64,000 bases of DNA. It comes from Megamerina dolium (taxonomy: Eukaryota; Arthropoda; Insecta; Diptera; Megamerinidae). Every line of letters begins with the position of its first letter. The stretch's first letter is position 1. Shown in pieces: positions 1-14,455 of this stretch. The stretch spans positions 86,983,671 to 87,047,670 of the forward strand of contig OY978525.1 of NCBI GenBank assembly GCA_963854835.1. The letters run 5' to 3'. The notes beneath the pieces are model-generated. The model saw nothing but the letters and a program-made list of their open reading frames with translations. It ran no database searches and was not told where the DNA came from. The position numbers and the translations under genes were made by a program.

Positions 1-18
1 ACGAAGAAAAAACACACG

Positions 19-276
19 ACATATCGCTCATTTGCTGCAAGACCGGCATAAATCAAAAAACGTGATTTTTGAGTTAATGCTGCAGAATTGTTCGTTATAT
101 CATACTTCATGTTGAGTGAAAAATTCATATGAATACCTCTTATATGCTCCGCTTGAGAAGAGAATTTTTTCCGTGTTTTCCGTGTACGGTTGGAGTAAGT
201 TGAAAACTTCTAACGCGTTTTATGGAAAATCGATTTTTTTGACTTATGCCGGTCTTGCAGCAAATGAGCGACATGT
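19..276. mobile_element. Short non-autonomous element with ~42-bp terminal inverted repeats (MITE-like)
   Basis: Positions 19-60 and 235-276 are inverted copies of each other. About 40 of the first 42 bases match, with the shared core CTCATTTGCTGCAAGACCGG. The 258-bp unit has no coding capacity, and the 93-codon frame inside it is chance. Long TIRs on a short AT-rich body fit a MITE. No convincing target-site duplication is visible, so the superfamily is unassigned. Confidence 0.6.
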
Positions 277-751
277 ATATTCGTTGGTAATATTATTTAT
301 TATAAAAAACCTTGTGGTATATATAAACGTCACTAATTATTATTGCACTAATTTATTCTTATTATATTGTATATGTTCCATAATTGGACATTTTTAGGGA
401 TAATTTTATACAAAAAAGAGATATATATAAATGAACAAAAATGCGCGCACTGTTCGTTTCGGGAAAAATATGTATATAGAAAAAAAAAAGAAGAACAAAA
501 ATAAGGAATCGACTGCTGACTGATCAAGTCAGAGTTGCATTCGCCTTCTATAAAGGTGGCACCAGACAGTGCGCGTGATGCAATAGTCTGGCGTAGACAA
601 TTATGTTGTTAATGTTATGTATATAAACTCCCTTTAAAGAAAGCTATTCGCGTTTGTTTTATATTCTGAGTATGTACTGAAGGAGAGAATTTTCTCGTTA
701 AGCAAAGAAATTCTATAACTTTAAATTTATTATTTTATTTAGAAATGGTGT
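277..751. other. AT-rich spacer, nothing recognised
   Basis: Runs of A/T and short GT-rich stretches. I see no gene, TIR pair or LINE/SINE signature here. Confidence 0.5.
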
Positions 752-1112
752 TTTCATGGAGTAGACCTGAAGAACTTATTACTCTGCTGCAAATTAATGA
801 ACGCTTGTAGGATGAGGGAAATCCAAGTTATTGTAATCGGGGAAAAACGGGAACAGGCCCTAGATTCTACGCAACAGCAATTTTTTAAAATTGCTGTTGC
901 GATATAGCAAAACATGATATTCGGGCAAAATTTCAGTCCTTTGAAGCCAATGTAAAAAAGAGTTGACAAGTATTGACACCAGCACTGCCAGTTGTTGATG
1001 TGGCGGTATTGCATTTCCAACTGGCGTTTTACTTTTTTTTATATCCTTTTCAATGAGCCGCAGGATGTTCTGTAATTTCGCATCGGTCATTCTTTTGTAA
1101 TTTTTGAAGGCC
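752..1112 (-). pseudogene. PIF/Harbinger-type transposase remnant
   Basis: Reading leftward from about 1112, one frame gives FKNYKRMTDAKLQNILRLIE followed by IKK, a T and NAIPPHQQLAVL. This matches the N-terminal part of Harbinger nucleases, where an R-M then about 12 residues precede LL-lv-p-I-k-T, then aIPpe-rLa-tLrfLa. The continuation (LSTLFYIGFKGLKF, then AILKN) lies in a second frame, so there is at least one frameshift. The catalytic DDE residues are not visible. Only about 110 codons remain of a gene usually near 350-400. A perfect 32-bp palindrome at 870-901 sits inside. Family recognition rests on motif memory. It is a dead fragment in any case. Confidence 0.5.
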
Positions 1113-3540
1113 TAAATGTCGTTATGTTGTAATTCCTTTGTCAGGAATATGAAAGAGTCGTTTGTACTTCGTTTTTTTCGCCATTTTTTTATCCCACTCG
1201 ATCGTTTTCTTTTTTTGACAATTTTTCAATGGAACTTTTTTCTATTAACTCAATTAATTTTCCCAGCACACTTCTATGAATATCGTTCCAAGCATATGTT
1301 TGCTGTTTTTATTAAATCATTCGGTACCCATTATGAAATCAATTGAAATTTAATGCAGCACAATTATTTTGATAAAATATTACACCTCAATCATGTGTAA
1401 TCACCCAACAATCTAAATTGGTGAAACAGAAAATGAACGCCCTGATTGACGTTCAATTGTTTTCAAAAAGTTTTTGAAGAAATGAGTTAAGAAAAATTCA
1501 TCTGTTATGATTCGGCTGATGTTTATTCAAACATTGCTCAAACACGCACAACAATAAAAAGTGAAAAAATGTGAAAAAGTGTTCTTAGAAGATTCTTACT
1601 GAAACTATAAGAAAACATGTATGGAATATTTCCATCGCACCGCCAAATTAAATTCTATTTACTTCATTCATAAATCCATTATACATTTGCTCGTCAAACT
1701 GTCAATGACAACACACAAACGAATCAATAATATATGTGAGATATGAGGTGAGACAAATACAAATTAATGTATTAAAGTTCATATAATCATGATGTTGTCT
1801 TTATCAATAAAATAACCCAATGACGCCAATACATGTTTGTAAAATAAAGTCCTATTACCACACATAAATACCAAACAATCAAACGCAATTTGTCTGTAAA
1901 ATTTCCATTTCGAATATTGGTTTTTGCTATTCTTCTCAGCAAAATATTTGTCGATCCAACAACGGTTATACATATATTTACTATGCTCTTGCATTTGTTG
2001 TTTTATTTATTTATTTAAATGCTTACGAGTATCTTGTAAAGACCACCTTTAGACAAGAATTGTTGTTGTCTTGCAATGACAAATTGATTTTGTTTGAAAT
2101 GTGGTTCAAAAAAAGTTTTCAACACTTTTACTGAAAGCGTTTTTCTTAGTAAGAAGTTTTCTTTCAAACCTACATTAAATTCGTGAGAAGACGACAACGA
2201 AAAATAGAAGAAGTAGATATAAACATAAATAAAAAGCATTCAACTTTGCTTTCAATTGGAAAAATGACTTTTGATGTTCGTCTAAATAAATTAAGTAGTA
2301 CGTATTACAGTGATTTTTTCAAATGTTTAGAATTTCAACACATTAATTTGCACTTATATTTCTGTTAAAGTTCAGTAAACTAAATTTCATTGCATTAATA
2401 TTATTTAATATCATATTTCAGGTGATTCGTTGTCATCTGAATACTACAATATGAACAATTTTTAATATTTGTAAGAATTTTCATATCTCTATACATACTC
2501 GCAGGTATAACAAATATCAAGAGTAACAGCGGCAAGAGTGAGAAAAAAAAAATAACAAAAATCCTCGAACAATAATAACATTAATTAAGGCCTCTAAATA
2601 AATAAATGTGTCAAAAAAAAAATGCGACAGCAACAAGACAATGACAACACATGCAATCTAAATAACATAATAATGTTATACTTGTAGATATAAATAGATA
2701 CCTACTAAAAATAAATAATTGGTTTATAAACATCTTACAAATAGTATGAATCACATACATTTAACGTATGCACGAGTAGGTTTATCATCATTAACATATC
2801 ACAAATGTATAAATAAACACATAAGGTAAATAAACAAAAAAAAAATACTAATCTTAATATGATGAAGGAAATATGTTTACAATATTTTCACATAATCGAA
2901 TAATTCACAATAATTAGGTACATAATGCCAATCAGAATAAGAAAAGAAACAAAATAACACTGATGATGATTTTTGATGTAATACAGGTACTTAGTATGAC
3001 AACAATGATAATAATACAAAGCAAAAAGAAGTATTAAATATAATGCATATTATTTGAAATGGAATTGACTACACATAATTACACAGAACAACAAATATAC
3101 CAGCAGCCAACATACGAACAAGCATACTAGTACATCCGCACGCACAATTATTATCATACCTTTCCATTATGTACGGTCGCGCGTATGGGTTTGGTCACGT
3201 AAGCTGCTATAGCAAACTATGTATTTTTATTGAAATGAAAAAGATGATGCTGAAGAAGGAATCAAGAAGAAGTTGCCAAAAAATTGCCGAACGAAACACA
3301 TAATTTTTGTCAACAACAAGAATAACAATATCACTAACTGAATTCTTGGAAATAATTGTTACGTTATTTAGGCATACATAGTTATGAGTATTGTACATGT
3401 ATTGAATACAATGATTATTGATTTTTGATTGTGGCACTGGTACTGGCACCGCATATATGTATGAATTTGAACAAAATTTTGTTGATTTTGCTCTCAATTG
3501 TGTTTTAAAAGCTTTATTTCCAGTGGCAGGTATGAACATA
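1113..3540. other. AT-rich stretch without recognisable genes
   Basis: Around 70 percent A/T by eye, with short open frames (1779-1994, 2015-2239 and 3207-3539 on the minus strand). None shows a domain, signal peptide or codon bias that I recognise. The minus strand near 1140-1200 may hold a little more of the Harbinger remnant, but frames break too often to say. Confidence 0.5.
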
Positions 3541-3660
3541 CATATTTTAAATATTTCTTTATTTCTTTGTTTTACGGTTTAGTTTTTGTTTCTTGTTTTT
3601 GGTTGTGACATATGAGTTACAATGTATTAGGTTGCTGGGATAGTTGTGACGTATACATAT

Positions 3661-6965
<3,305 letters not shown>

Positions 6966-6970
<5 letters not shown>

Positions 6971-7082
6971 ATAATAATGAAGGCGCCATCACATAGTAAG
7001 CAGAGCAAGCTACATGACTACCCTTCATTAACAAATAAAAATATCATCACATAGCGCTCAGATCAAACTACATGATAGCCAG
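6966..7082. repeat. Imperfect ~59-bp tandem duplication next to the RTE-1 5' end
   Basis: The segment starting CATTAA at 6966 is repeated from 7025. Both units share ATCACATAG (6988 and 7046) and then a CTACATGA box. It may be a 5' UTR repeat of the RTE or unrelated host DNA. Confidence 0.5.
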
Positions 7083-7676
7083 TGAGTTGACTTGCGATGA
7101 GTTCAACAAGGATTGCGCTAGCCCCACCATGTCGAGGCATTTAGACACGTTACCTTGCGAAAACATCACGAGACCACCAGATTACTAAACCATCTATTTG
7201 AAAAATAATGGAAATTTTTTACTGATTTTGATTTTTTTTTGTATATTTAAAAAAAATTTTTTTTTTGCTTTTTTAATAATATAAAATTTTTTCGTCTTGC
7301 TCGTCTTCAACTCCTTGCGCTTCTTCACTTTTTTTTTCTTCATCATTAAATTCCCAAGTAAGGGGATTATAAAGGGCCCCCGCAGCCTTCGTAAACTATG
7401 CAACGGGATCTAACTTTCTTAGGCGGCATTGCTTAAAAAACATATATCTCGCCAGATACCCTGGGTATTGAGCTGACTCAATAGAGTTGGTACATGCTCC
7501 AGTGTCAGGGTCGACAAACGACAGTGAGTGGTTAACAGGAAACCCTCGTCCTTTAAGGTGGCATAGGGTTTACAGCAATCACTCATATACGTCATACTTG
7601 GCAAGATCAACTCCTTTATGAGTGGAATCAGGTTCTGTCCGGAACTGAAACTAAAAAGCAGTTCCCAGAACCCCAC
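7083..7676. other. Low-complexity and unassigned sequence
   Basis: 7190-7345 is dominated by A and T runs. The minus strand at 7419-7676 has an 85-codon open frame (SDCCKPYATLKDEGF inside) with ordinary composition, but I recognise no family. It could be part of another degraded element. Confidence 0.4.
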
Positions 7677-7750
<74 letters not shown>

Positions 7751-7766
7751 ATGTGTGTGTGTGTGT
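7677..7766. repeat. Compound (TA)n-(TG)n microsatellite
   Basis: A TA tract with one ATGTAT interruption changes into TG repeats around 7732. It explains the Tyr-Ile and Thr-His open frames on both strands. Confidence 0.95.
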
Positions 7767-9314
7767 AGATATGGTCTACAACCTTTCGCTAACAACTCCA
7801 TGACTACAGATGGCATAGCTTTAACTTTTCATATGTCAAATGATTTTTAACATCGGACAACATTGCTTGAAGAAGATAAAGGTTTTTGGTACTTTTACAA
7901 GAATGATTATCGGATTGCAAAATCCGCAGAATATGTGCTATGACATCATTCAATTGACGTAAAAGATATTTCAATCAATCATCTTGTTTAAAGGTAGAAG
8001 CTCTACTACATGGGGTGATAAGTCTTGTATCTGCTACAGAGATGGTAAAAAAAGTGAAATGAAATGTGAAACGTCCATTATAAATATGGCCACTGTCAAA
8101 ATTTGACATGAATTCATTCCTTAGTTAATGAAATAGATTGAAAAAACAAAAATAAAAACAATTCTTTCCAAAACAAACAAAAAAAGAAATTTTTTTTTTT
8201 TTTGACAGGTCTATTGACGTATCACGCAATGTAGTAAAAACACGATACTCTTGTAATGCAATATTAGCTTAATGAAAATCATCATTACTTTGCATTGAGT
8301 TGACTTTTTGTTAATCTGAAAACGATATTTCGAACTTGTTGTAAATTCCAGCTTCCTAAAATGAATGAACAGATTCTTCCGGAAATATAACAAATTGCCG
8401 CACATGGGTTTATTCGATTAATGCATTTATTTCGGCGTTATTCGGCTCAGTTGGACTTCGCTATAGAGCAGCTTCGTTGAAATCCAAATCTACAGCTCAA
8501 AATTTGTTAAGCCTCCTTTGACACTGACGATCTTAGATGGCAATATGAAATTTTTAACTTTAATTTGGTGTGAAAACTGAAGAACAAGATCAAATAAAAC
8601 ATAGTCAAAAATTGTGTTATACATATCTAATGGAAGACTCAAAAGAAATCATAATATCTATTAATTGTGTAACATATTCTAGTTTATTTATACACAGTAA
8701 TCGAGCAATTATCTAATGCAAACTAGTTTATTTTTATCATAAGCGATTATCGTATAAGTGGATGATAATAACGTACGATATTTCTGTTAGGATTTCAAAT
8801 TAACAAAACAAAAAGAAAGAAGTGAGTTTATTTCGTTTTAATAAATTACTCATTAAATTGTATCCACTGGGTATAACTATATAACTACAACACTACAATA
8901 TCAAAATGTATACCTACTATTTTCTCTTTGTTATACTAGTTGGCATATTTATGAAAACACATAAATATTTAAAATACTCTCATTATCATTATTGTGACAA
9001 TCATAATTATTATGATATTTTTAGAATGAAAATGGCTAAAATCCAAATAGCTTTAAATTAAATTTTGCTTGTTTGTTTCTTTGCCTTGATCATAGTTTTT
9101 ATATGGTTTATGACGATTATATTACCAGTCATTCTAAAATAGACACATAAATACATACATACATATATATGCGAGTCACATTGAATGCTTATGGCAAGAA
9201 TAAATTGTTGTTTTATTTCACTCTTTTCTTTTATATTCATATGCCTATTATACTCGTACGTCTATATGTAGATGAAGTGTTAAAATAATAATTTGTTTAT
9301 TAATACAAGTATTG

Positions 9315-9352
<38 letters not shown>

Positions 9353-10855
9353 ATTAGGGTAGTGTTCAAAAGCAATTTACATTTGTATACATATTTACGA
9401 ATAATCGTAATTCATAGTCATTAGAATAAATGTATTGTTCCACATTTTGAGCTATGACCATTTGTCGTTTATTTATTTTAAGGTGTGCTTTTGAAAAATG
9501 CTCTTCTATTGTAATAAATACCAACTAATTGATTGTAATAAGAAAAAATGTTAAATGATATAATACTAATAAATGGCAAGGGTGTGCTTAATATCGTTTG
9601 ATTTAGGCATCTTTAGTATAATATAAAATAAACATTCAAAGTTAATGCCAACATTAGCCATTGAGATTATACATTTTGATCTTACTTAATTTGCATATTC
9701 GTTTAAAGGGGCTTGCATCGTATACTTGCGTGCATAATGATTGTATATACGAGGACTAGTATATAGAAGTATGATACATAGAAACGATGGGGACTGCATA
9801 CATATTTAAAATGCAAGAAAACTTTCATTTCATTTCATTCACTTTGTCTAGTCTTGTCTATATACAAAGTAATGTGGTGTTTGCTCTGAAAAATATTTAA
9901 AATGCAATTTGCACACTTTACGATATTTAGCGAAGATTGGAGAAAAGAAGAAGAGAGTGCCATCATAAATCTTTAATGTCGTTGACTATTTGTTAGAACT
10001 TGTTTTAGACGCTCTTCACGATGACAATGACAATGATAATAACAATAATGATACTAACGTTATTGGTGTTATTGCCAATGATGTCAATGATGCTGGCTGA
10101 TTTTATTGCAATTGCTTGTGTTTATGTCGATCACATTATTTTAATGAATAAAGTTATAATTTTCTTTACATTTTTACAGTTAGCATTGTTACGAGTATTT
10201 GGAGCTTATTTTTGCACTTTGCCAATGGACATTGCGGCAACATCAATAGCATATTGTGAAATTATTTATTTATGACTGTTGCATAGAAATGCTTTTAAGT
10301 CATTGATTATTTACGTTTTGTTTCACAAAGATAAGATCAAAATAAAATGTGTATGCATTATTCAACTAGCAATATTTCTGTACAAACAATTACATACTCG
10401 TATCAACATATATGTGTATGTATTAACGTATTTTGTTTGAATTTATTTTATTTAATTTCATTATTTATTTCGAAGAAATCAAAAATGCTTCTTGTTTACA
10501 ATCCATTCACTCATCAATCACTCATATAAAATCAAATCATATAGAAACACAATCAAAATATTTGAAAATGTACATATGCAAGTACGTACGTACAAATGTA
10601 TACATAGTATACCGTAAATACATTCGTTGATCGAAGTAATTGTATACAATTTGCTACAAAATAAAAGAAATAAAGAGTACAGAATGTGCACTGCTTTATT
10701 TACCTCTATGGCGCAATAATTTCTTTCTAGTAACGAAACTTCATTGTCAACTACCAGTTTTATTACTAATCGATAGAATCGGAAGTACAATTTTTATTTT
10801 TGGAGAGAAAAAATATAATTCGATTACAGTAATTTATAAAGATTTAAACCCAAAA
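7767..10855. other. AT-rich spacer with one GT microsatellite
   Basis: I see no gene. A T-rich run lies at 8191-8204. A (GT)n tract of about 18 units lies at 9316-9351. The open frames 8211-8405, 9058-9240 and 10021-10275 are short and lack known motifs. The last is a run of Met, Thr and Ile codons from ATG/ATA repeats. Confidence 0.5.
9316..9351. repeat. (GT)n microsatellite, about 18 units
   Basis: Uninterrupted GT dinucleotides, ending before GCATTAGGG. Confidence 0.95.
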
Positions 10856-12169
10856 AAAATCACCTGGTCCAGATAAAACTACCGGTAAAATGATAAAAGA
10901 GCTGCCTCCGGCTTCAGTAATTCATCTCATGCACATTTTCAATGCTATCCTTTGTATTAAACACTATCCCAAATGCTGGAAAACTTCAAAAATTATTATG
11001 ATAGCAAAACCAGGAACAGACCCTACAAAAGTTGCATCGTACAGACCTATCAGCCTCCTGCTTCTACTCTCTAAAGTATTCGAAAAGCTACTTGTCATGA
11101 ATATAACTCCATTTATTAATCTCAACCAACTGATTCCCCAACATCAGATTGGATTTAGAAAACAGCACGGCACAATAGATCAAATCCACCGCATTGTAAC
11201 TCTGATAAGGAACACTTTTTAAGAAAAAATTATTGCACAGATGTCTTACTTGATATCACTCAAGCTTTCGATAAAGTATGGAGCGATGGCCTTATTTACA
11301 AACTCAAACTATTACTGCCTGCAAATGTCTCCTCATTGCTTAGTAGCTACCTCACGAAAAGACAATTTCTCGTACATCACAAGGATTACACAACAAATCC
11401 ATTTGATATTCACGCTGGCGTTCCTCAAGGAAGCATTTTGGGCCCCTTACTGTATCTTTTATACACTTCAGAAATGCCCAACAATAACTATACATTCATA
11501 TCGACCTTTGCTGATGATACGGCAATATTGTGCTCTCGCTCTAACCCCATTGAAGCTACTAAACTCCTGCAGTCTCATGTCGATTCTCTCGAAATCTGGC
11601 TAGCAAAATGGCGTATAAATGTCAATGAATCAAAGAGCGTACATGTAACCTTCAGCGCTAAGGCTACCTACATGTCCCCCCGACAGAAGGCTGACCTGGA
11701 AAAATCACATAGAGGCAAAAAAAACTCAGATCAAGCTTAAAATGAATCAGTTAAGGTGACAGTTACACAAAAGCTCAAAGTTGAATCTCGAATACAAAGT
11801 ACTATTATATAAAGCAATCGTGAAGCCATTCTGGATTATTTGGTATATGAGGAACGTTAACATCCATCGAGATTTAAATGTACCCACAATTTCTGAGGAA
11901 GTTGCAAAGTCCTGCAGAAGCTACATTCAAAAATTACACAACCATCCGAATCCCCTTGCTAGGCAATTGTTTCTGAGCACAGGCCATCGACGACTAAAAA
12001 GAAATGAATTGAATACGCTGTGTAATTGATAAACCTCGCGACTCAACAAATTGTGATGGAACAACGGGAATATCACATATTTCAGTTATTTTGTAAGATT
12101 TGAATACTTATTGTGAGTTTCTAAGTATATTAGAAAGATTCAATAAATTCATAGTATTAAAAAAAAAAT
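10856..12169 (+). mobile_element. Jockey-type LINE, 5' truncated, decayed RT
   Basis: The plus strand opens inside the RT with SPGPDKTTGKM, then AKPGTDPTKVASYRPISLL and QHQIGFRKQHGTIDQI. After a stop near 11221 come DITQAFDKVWSDGL, GVPQGSILGPLLY and the catalytic FADDTAIL near 11510. The C-terminal part contains WAKWRINVNESKSVHV-like and NPLARQLF motifs. This order is that of jockey-clade non-LTR retrotransposons. The reading frame is broken at least four times. The upstream half (ORF1, endonuclease, RT start) is absent, the usual result of incomplete reverse transcription. The element ends in about 10 A at 12160-12169. No clear target duplication was found. Confidence 0.85.
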
Positions 12170-12340
12170 AATAACTAAGGAGGCACAAATGTTTTAATTT
12201 TTATGTTGGTAGTATAGTTTCTGTCATAAATATGAAATTTCATGATATTTTCTCCATATCTTAAATAGATATGCTTTTGTGAATTTTCGATTTTTGCAAA
12301 TTCTGAAATTATTCAACAAAGAGGAGTTGAATAGGAGGAA

Positions 12341-12525
12341 TAGGTTAGGTTAGGTTAGAGCGGCCGCCCTCTCTGATGAGAGAGAGCGCACATAGGCCAG
12401 AATTAGGCCCGTTGTGATACCGTCGCACGATGTGAGATCGTCTCGAGTTCCTTCTCATCTCTGCAGCTTCTGCAGAAGTCATGAGTGAGGTTGCCCAGAC
12501 CTAATCTCACAGCGTGAGGAATAAC
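12341..12525 (-). mobile_element. LOA-like LINE 3' end fragment
   Basis: On the minus strand the sequence reads GLGNLTHDFCRSCRDEKELE, with a further His downstream, matching the Cys/His tail at the C-terminus of several LINE polymerases. A 3' UTR ending in CTAACC repeats follows. Similar 3' ends occur at 58575-58810 (plus) and 50206-50295 (minus). The TTAGG-like triplet at 12341-12357 belongs to this end and is not telomeric. Clade assignment to LOA is inferred from the RT fragment near 51 kb. Confidence 0.55.
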
Positions 12526-12599
12526 ATTTCAAAAACGTTGAAAATGTTGTAAAAGGCAGTGATCAGGCTCTACCGAAAACACGAGATATGAATGGTATA

Positions 12600-12880
12600 A
12601 ATCAATAACATCAACTAATGAAGACCACGTCAATCAATTCAAAGAATTGGTGCTCGAAAATCGTCGACTAACAGTTAGATTACTGATATTTTTGGAATTT
12701 CAGAAGGTAAAATCTGAATTGATTCCAAAAACGGTTAATTTTTTGGAAAAACAGCGTGACTTAGATTTAGCTCTGTGTGACTTCTGGTTATTCGTTAAAC
12801 TCAAGAGATCGCTCCGAAGATGTTATTGAAGGCAGTGCTAGAAATCGAATTTAACAAATGTTTTGATGATTGGATAAATC
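12600..12880 (+). pseudogene. Mariner A transposase, internally deleted, first part
   Basis: The frame reads NQFKELVLENRRLTVR, the second helix-turn-helix region of a mariner transposase, then SELIPKTVNFLEKQR. It jumps directly to DLDLALCDFWLFVKLKR, which is the region of the third catalytic Asp near the C-terminus, and then FNKCFDDWINRW. The central catalytic core (the first two Asp) is deleted. It belongs to the same subfamily as the mariner at 47.1-47.8 kb. The coding end is separated from this part by an insertion and resumes at about 13545. Confidence 0.75.
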
Positions 12881-13545
12881 GATGGTATTGTATTTATTTG
12901 AAAAGTAAGAAATGCATTTGATTATCATCAAAAATGGTTTTATTGTTTTCCAAAGTATTCTTCATGAAGATTTATACACTTTTACATGCGCTCAAATTAA
13001 TTGTCTAAGCACTTTGGTTTTGTTGGGTTTGGCTCGTCTTGGAAGATTGGTGTTTTGTTTCGGGCTTGTTAAATTATGCGGGATCCAACGAGAACGAGAA
13101 ATCTTTCTGACAGCTAAGTGTTCATGCAATATCGAATGCACGGCGGTGAAACTAACGCAAAAGGATGCCTCTATCTCACGGTTTGTCAAATGACGATCTT
13201 TCATTATCAGTTCACGCACAGCATCGATAGCACAATGACCGATATTGGACGACCTTCGTCCTGGAGCGAACGGCGACCACGCTTAAATTCGTTAAACTAG
13301 TTACAAATTGTCTAGAAGGTTAAAAATGATCGAAGCACTCTTGTTGAGATTCACTTCGAAAATCGTAAAAAATCATAGCTCGAAAATGTGTACGCGGTAA
13401 ATCCATTTTTTGACCGAGATGAATTTTTCAAGTCACAGTAAACAACACAATAGCGCTTGTACATCAAAACGTTCTGAGTACGTTTATACTAAAAAATGTC
13501 AAACGTACTAGACCATACTTTTTTAAAATATATAAAAGGCAACCT
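12881..13545 (-). mobile_element. Mariner B, second subfamily, inserted in mariner A
   Basis: The minus strand encodes an N-terminal mariner transposase portion. It starts MDLPRTHFRAMIFYDF near 13402, then QQECFDHF, then RGRRSLQDEGRP. The second HTH is LIMKDRHLTNREIEASF, followed by FTAVHSILHEHLAVRK and RWIPHNL. Frames shift near 13300 and 13220. The catalytic half is missing after about 13030, so this is a dead deletion copy. The ends share a TATTT-AAAA-GTA pattern consistent with TIRs. It splits mariner A between FDDWINRW and YFEGDKI. Boundaries are approximate. Confidence 0.75.
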
Positions 13546-13605
13546 ACGTATTGTCTGAGAACTACTTTGAAGGGGATAAAATTGTTTTGGAAGTATTCCC
13601 AGTAT
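13546..13605 (+). pseudogene. Mariner A transposase, C-terminal end
   Basis: This stretch reads YVLSENYFEGDKIVLE, the usual C-terminal Y-F-E-G-D tail of the mariner A subfamily. The mariner at 47.1 kb has DYFEGDEIELE at the same place. It completes the copy begun at 12600. Confidence 0.65.
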
Positions 13606-14171
13606 TTTTTGCCCATAGTAGTATATTATAGCCAGAAAAGAGTCGACAGATAATTCCAAGTACATTTGCTCAACAAACTAAAAACCAAACCAAACAAATT
13701 CGCATATTGCCAAGACAATATTGGTTCCCACAAAAATGTTTATTATTATTCATATTTATAAATGTCCTGTCGGGCTAAGGAATAAAGGTGTAAAGTAAGA
13801 AGAATTAAAATTTCTGGTGTGCCAGAATTAACTACTAAAACAACCCTCTAATCAAATTTATCAACATAACACTTGCATGTTATGAACAGAACACTGTTTG
13901 GAAACAAAACAATACAAAGCAAGGATGTATATGAAAAATAGTGTATTGTACTTTAAACTTATTGTACTTTAAGCACATAGCGTCAAAATCGTGCGCGTTG
14001 TTTTGTACTTTACTAATGCTTCTTCTTTTTGTTTATATTTGTTCTATTTTCCCCCTGTTTCATTCGTGAGACTTTATATTTAGTATTAAACATGTATTAA
14101 ATTGATAGCTTCTTGAGCAAATTTACTTAGAATTGTACGTACCGATGGGCACGCTCTAATATACATTTACA
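13606..14171. other. AT-rich spacer, nothing recognised
   Basis: No domains, TIRs or tRNA-like boxes seen. Confidence 0.5.
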
Positions 14172-14455
14172 TGGGAAAAGTTGGTCAGTGGTTAGTGCGT
14201 TAGTCTTCTGAGTCTTAGGTCGTCGGTTCGATTCACGTCTGAGGATACTTTAATAACGAAAAGATTTTTTTTTCGAACAGTACTCACCCCTAAGCAGTAA
14301 AAATTTGCTACGCAGAAGCTTCTAAAAGAGATCTGCGACAAAGATCAGTAAAAGGGATGCTACCAGGGTTATGTCATTCGGAGCCGGCTAAGATAAATAG
14401 GTCCCCTCTAATACTATCCAAATTTAACATGCAGAATTGTACTGGAATAAAAACT
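14172..14455 (+). mobile_element. tRNA-derived SINE, divergent copy
   Basis: The head has an A-box-like GTCAGTGGTTAGTGCG and a B-box GGTTCGATTC at about 14224. The body carries TTCGAACAGTACTCACC and AGCTTCTAAAAGAG, and GTCATTCGGAGCCGGCTAA follows. The same blocks occur in the copies at 32.2, 26.5, 36.6, 57.2 and 61 kb. It is transcribed by Pol III in principle and mobilised by a LINE. The tRNA-like head is not a functional tRNA, because the acceptor stem is not paired. Confidence 0.75.

Noticed and set aside
8010..8110. Irritans-like GTGATAAGTC terminal repeat
   Set aside because: Only about 10 bases match and there is no coding remnant or partner end.
10021..10275. 84-codon hydrophobic open frame
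   Set aside because: The Met/Thr/Ile run comes from ATG-ACA and ATA repeats, with no relatives that I recognise.
12341..12359. TTAGG-like tandem repeat, possible telomeric motif
   Set aside because: Only three units, at the 3' end of a LINE fragment that recurs with variants elsewhere. Flies do not use this telomere repeat.
14180..14250. Possible tRNA gene
   Set aside because: A and B boxes are present, but the acceptor stem does not pair and the sequence continues into a SINE body shared with other copies.
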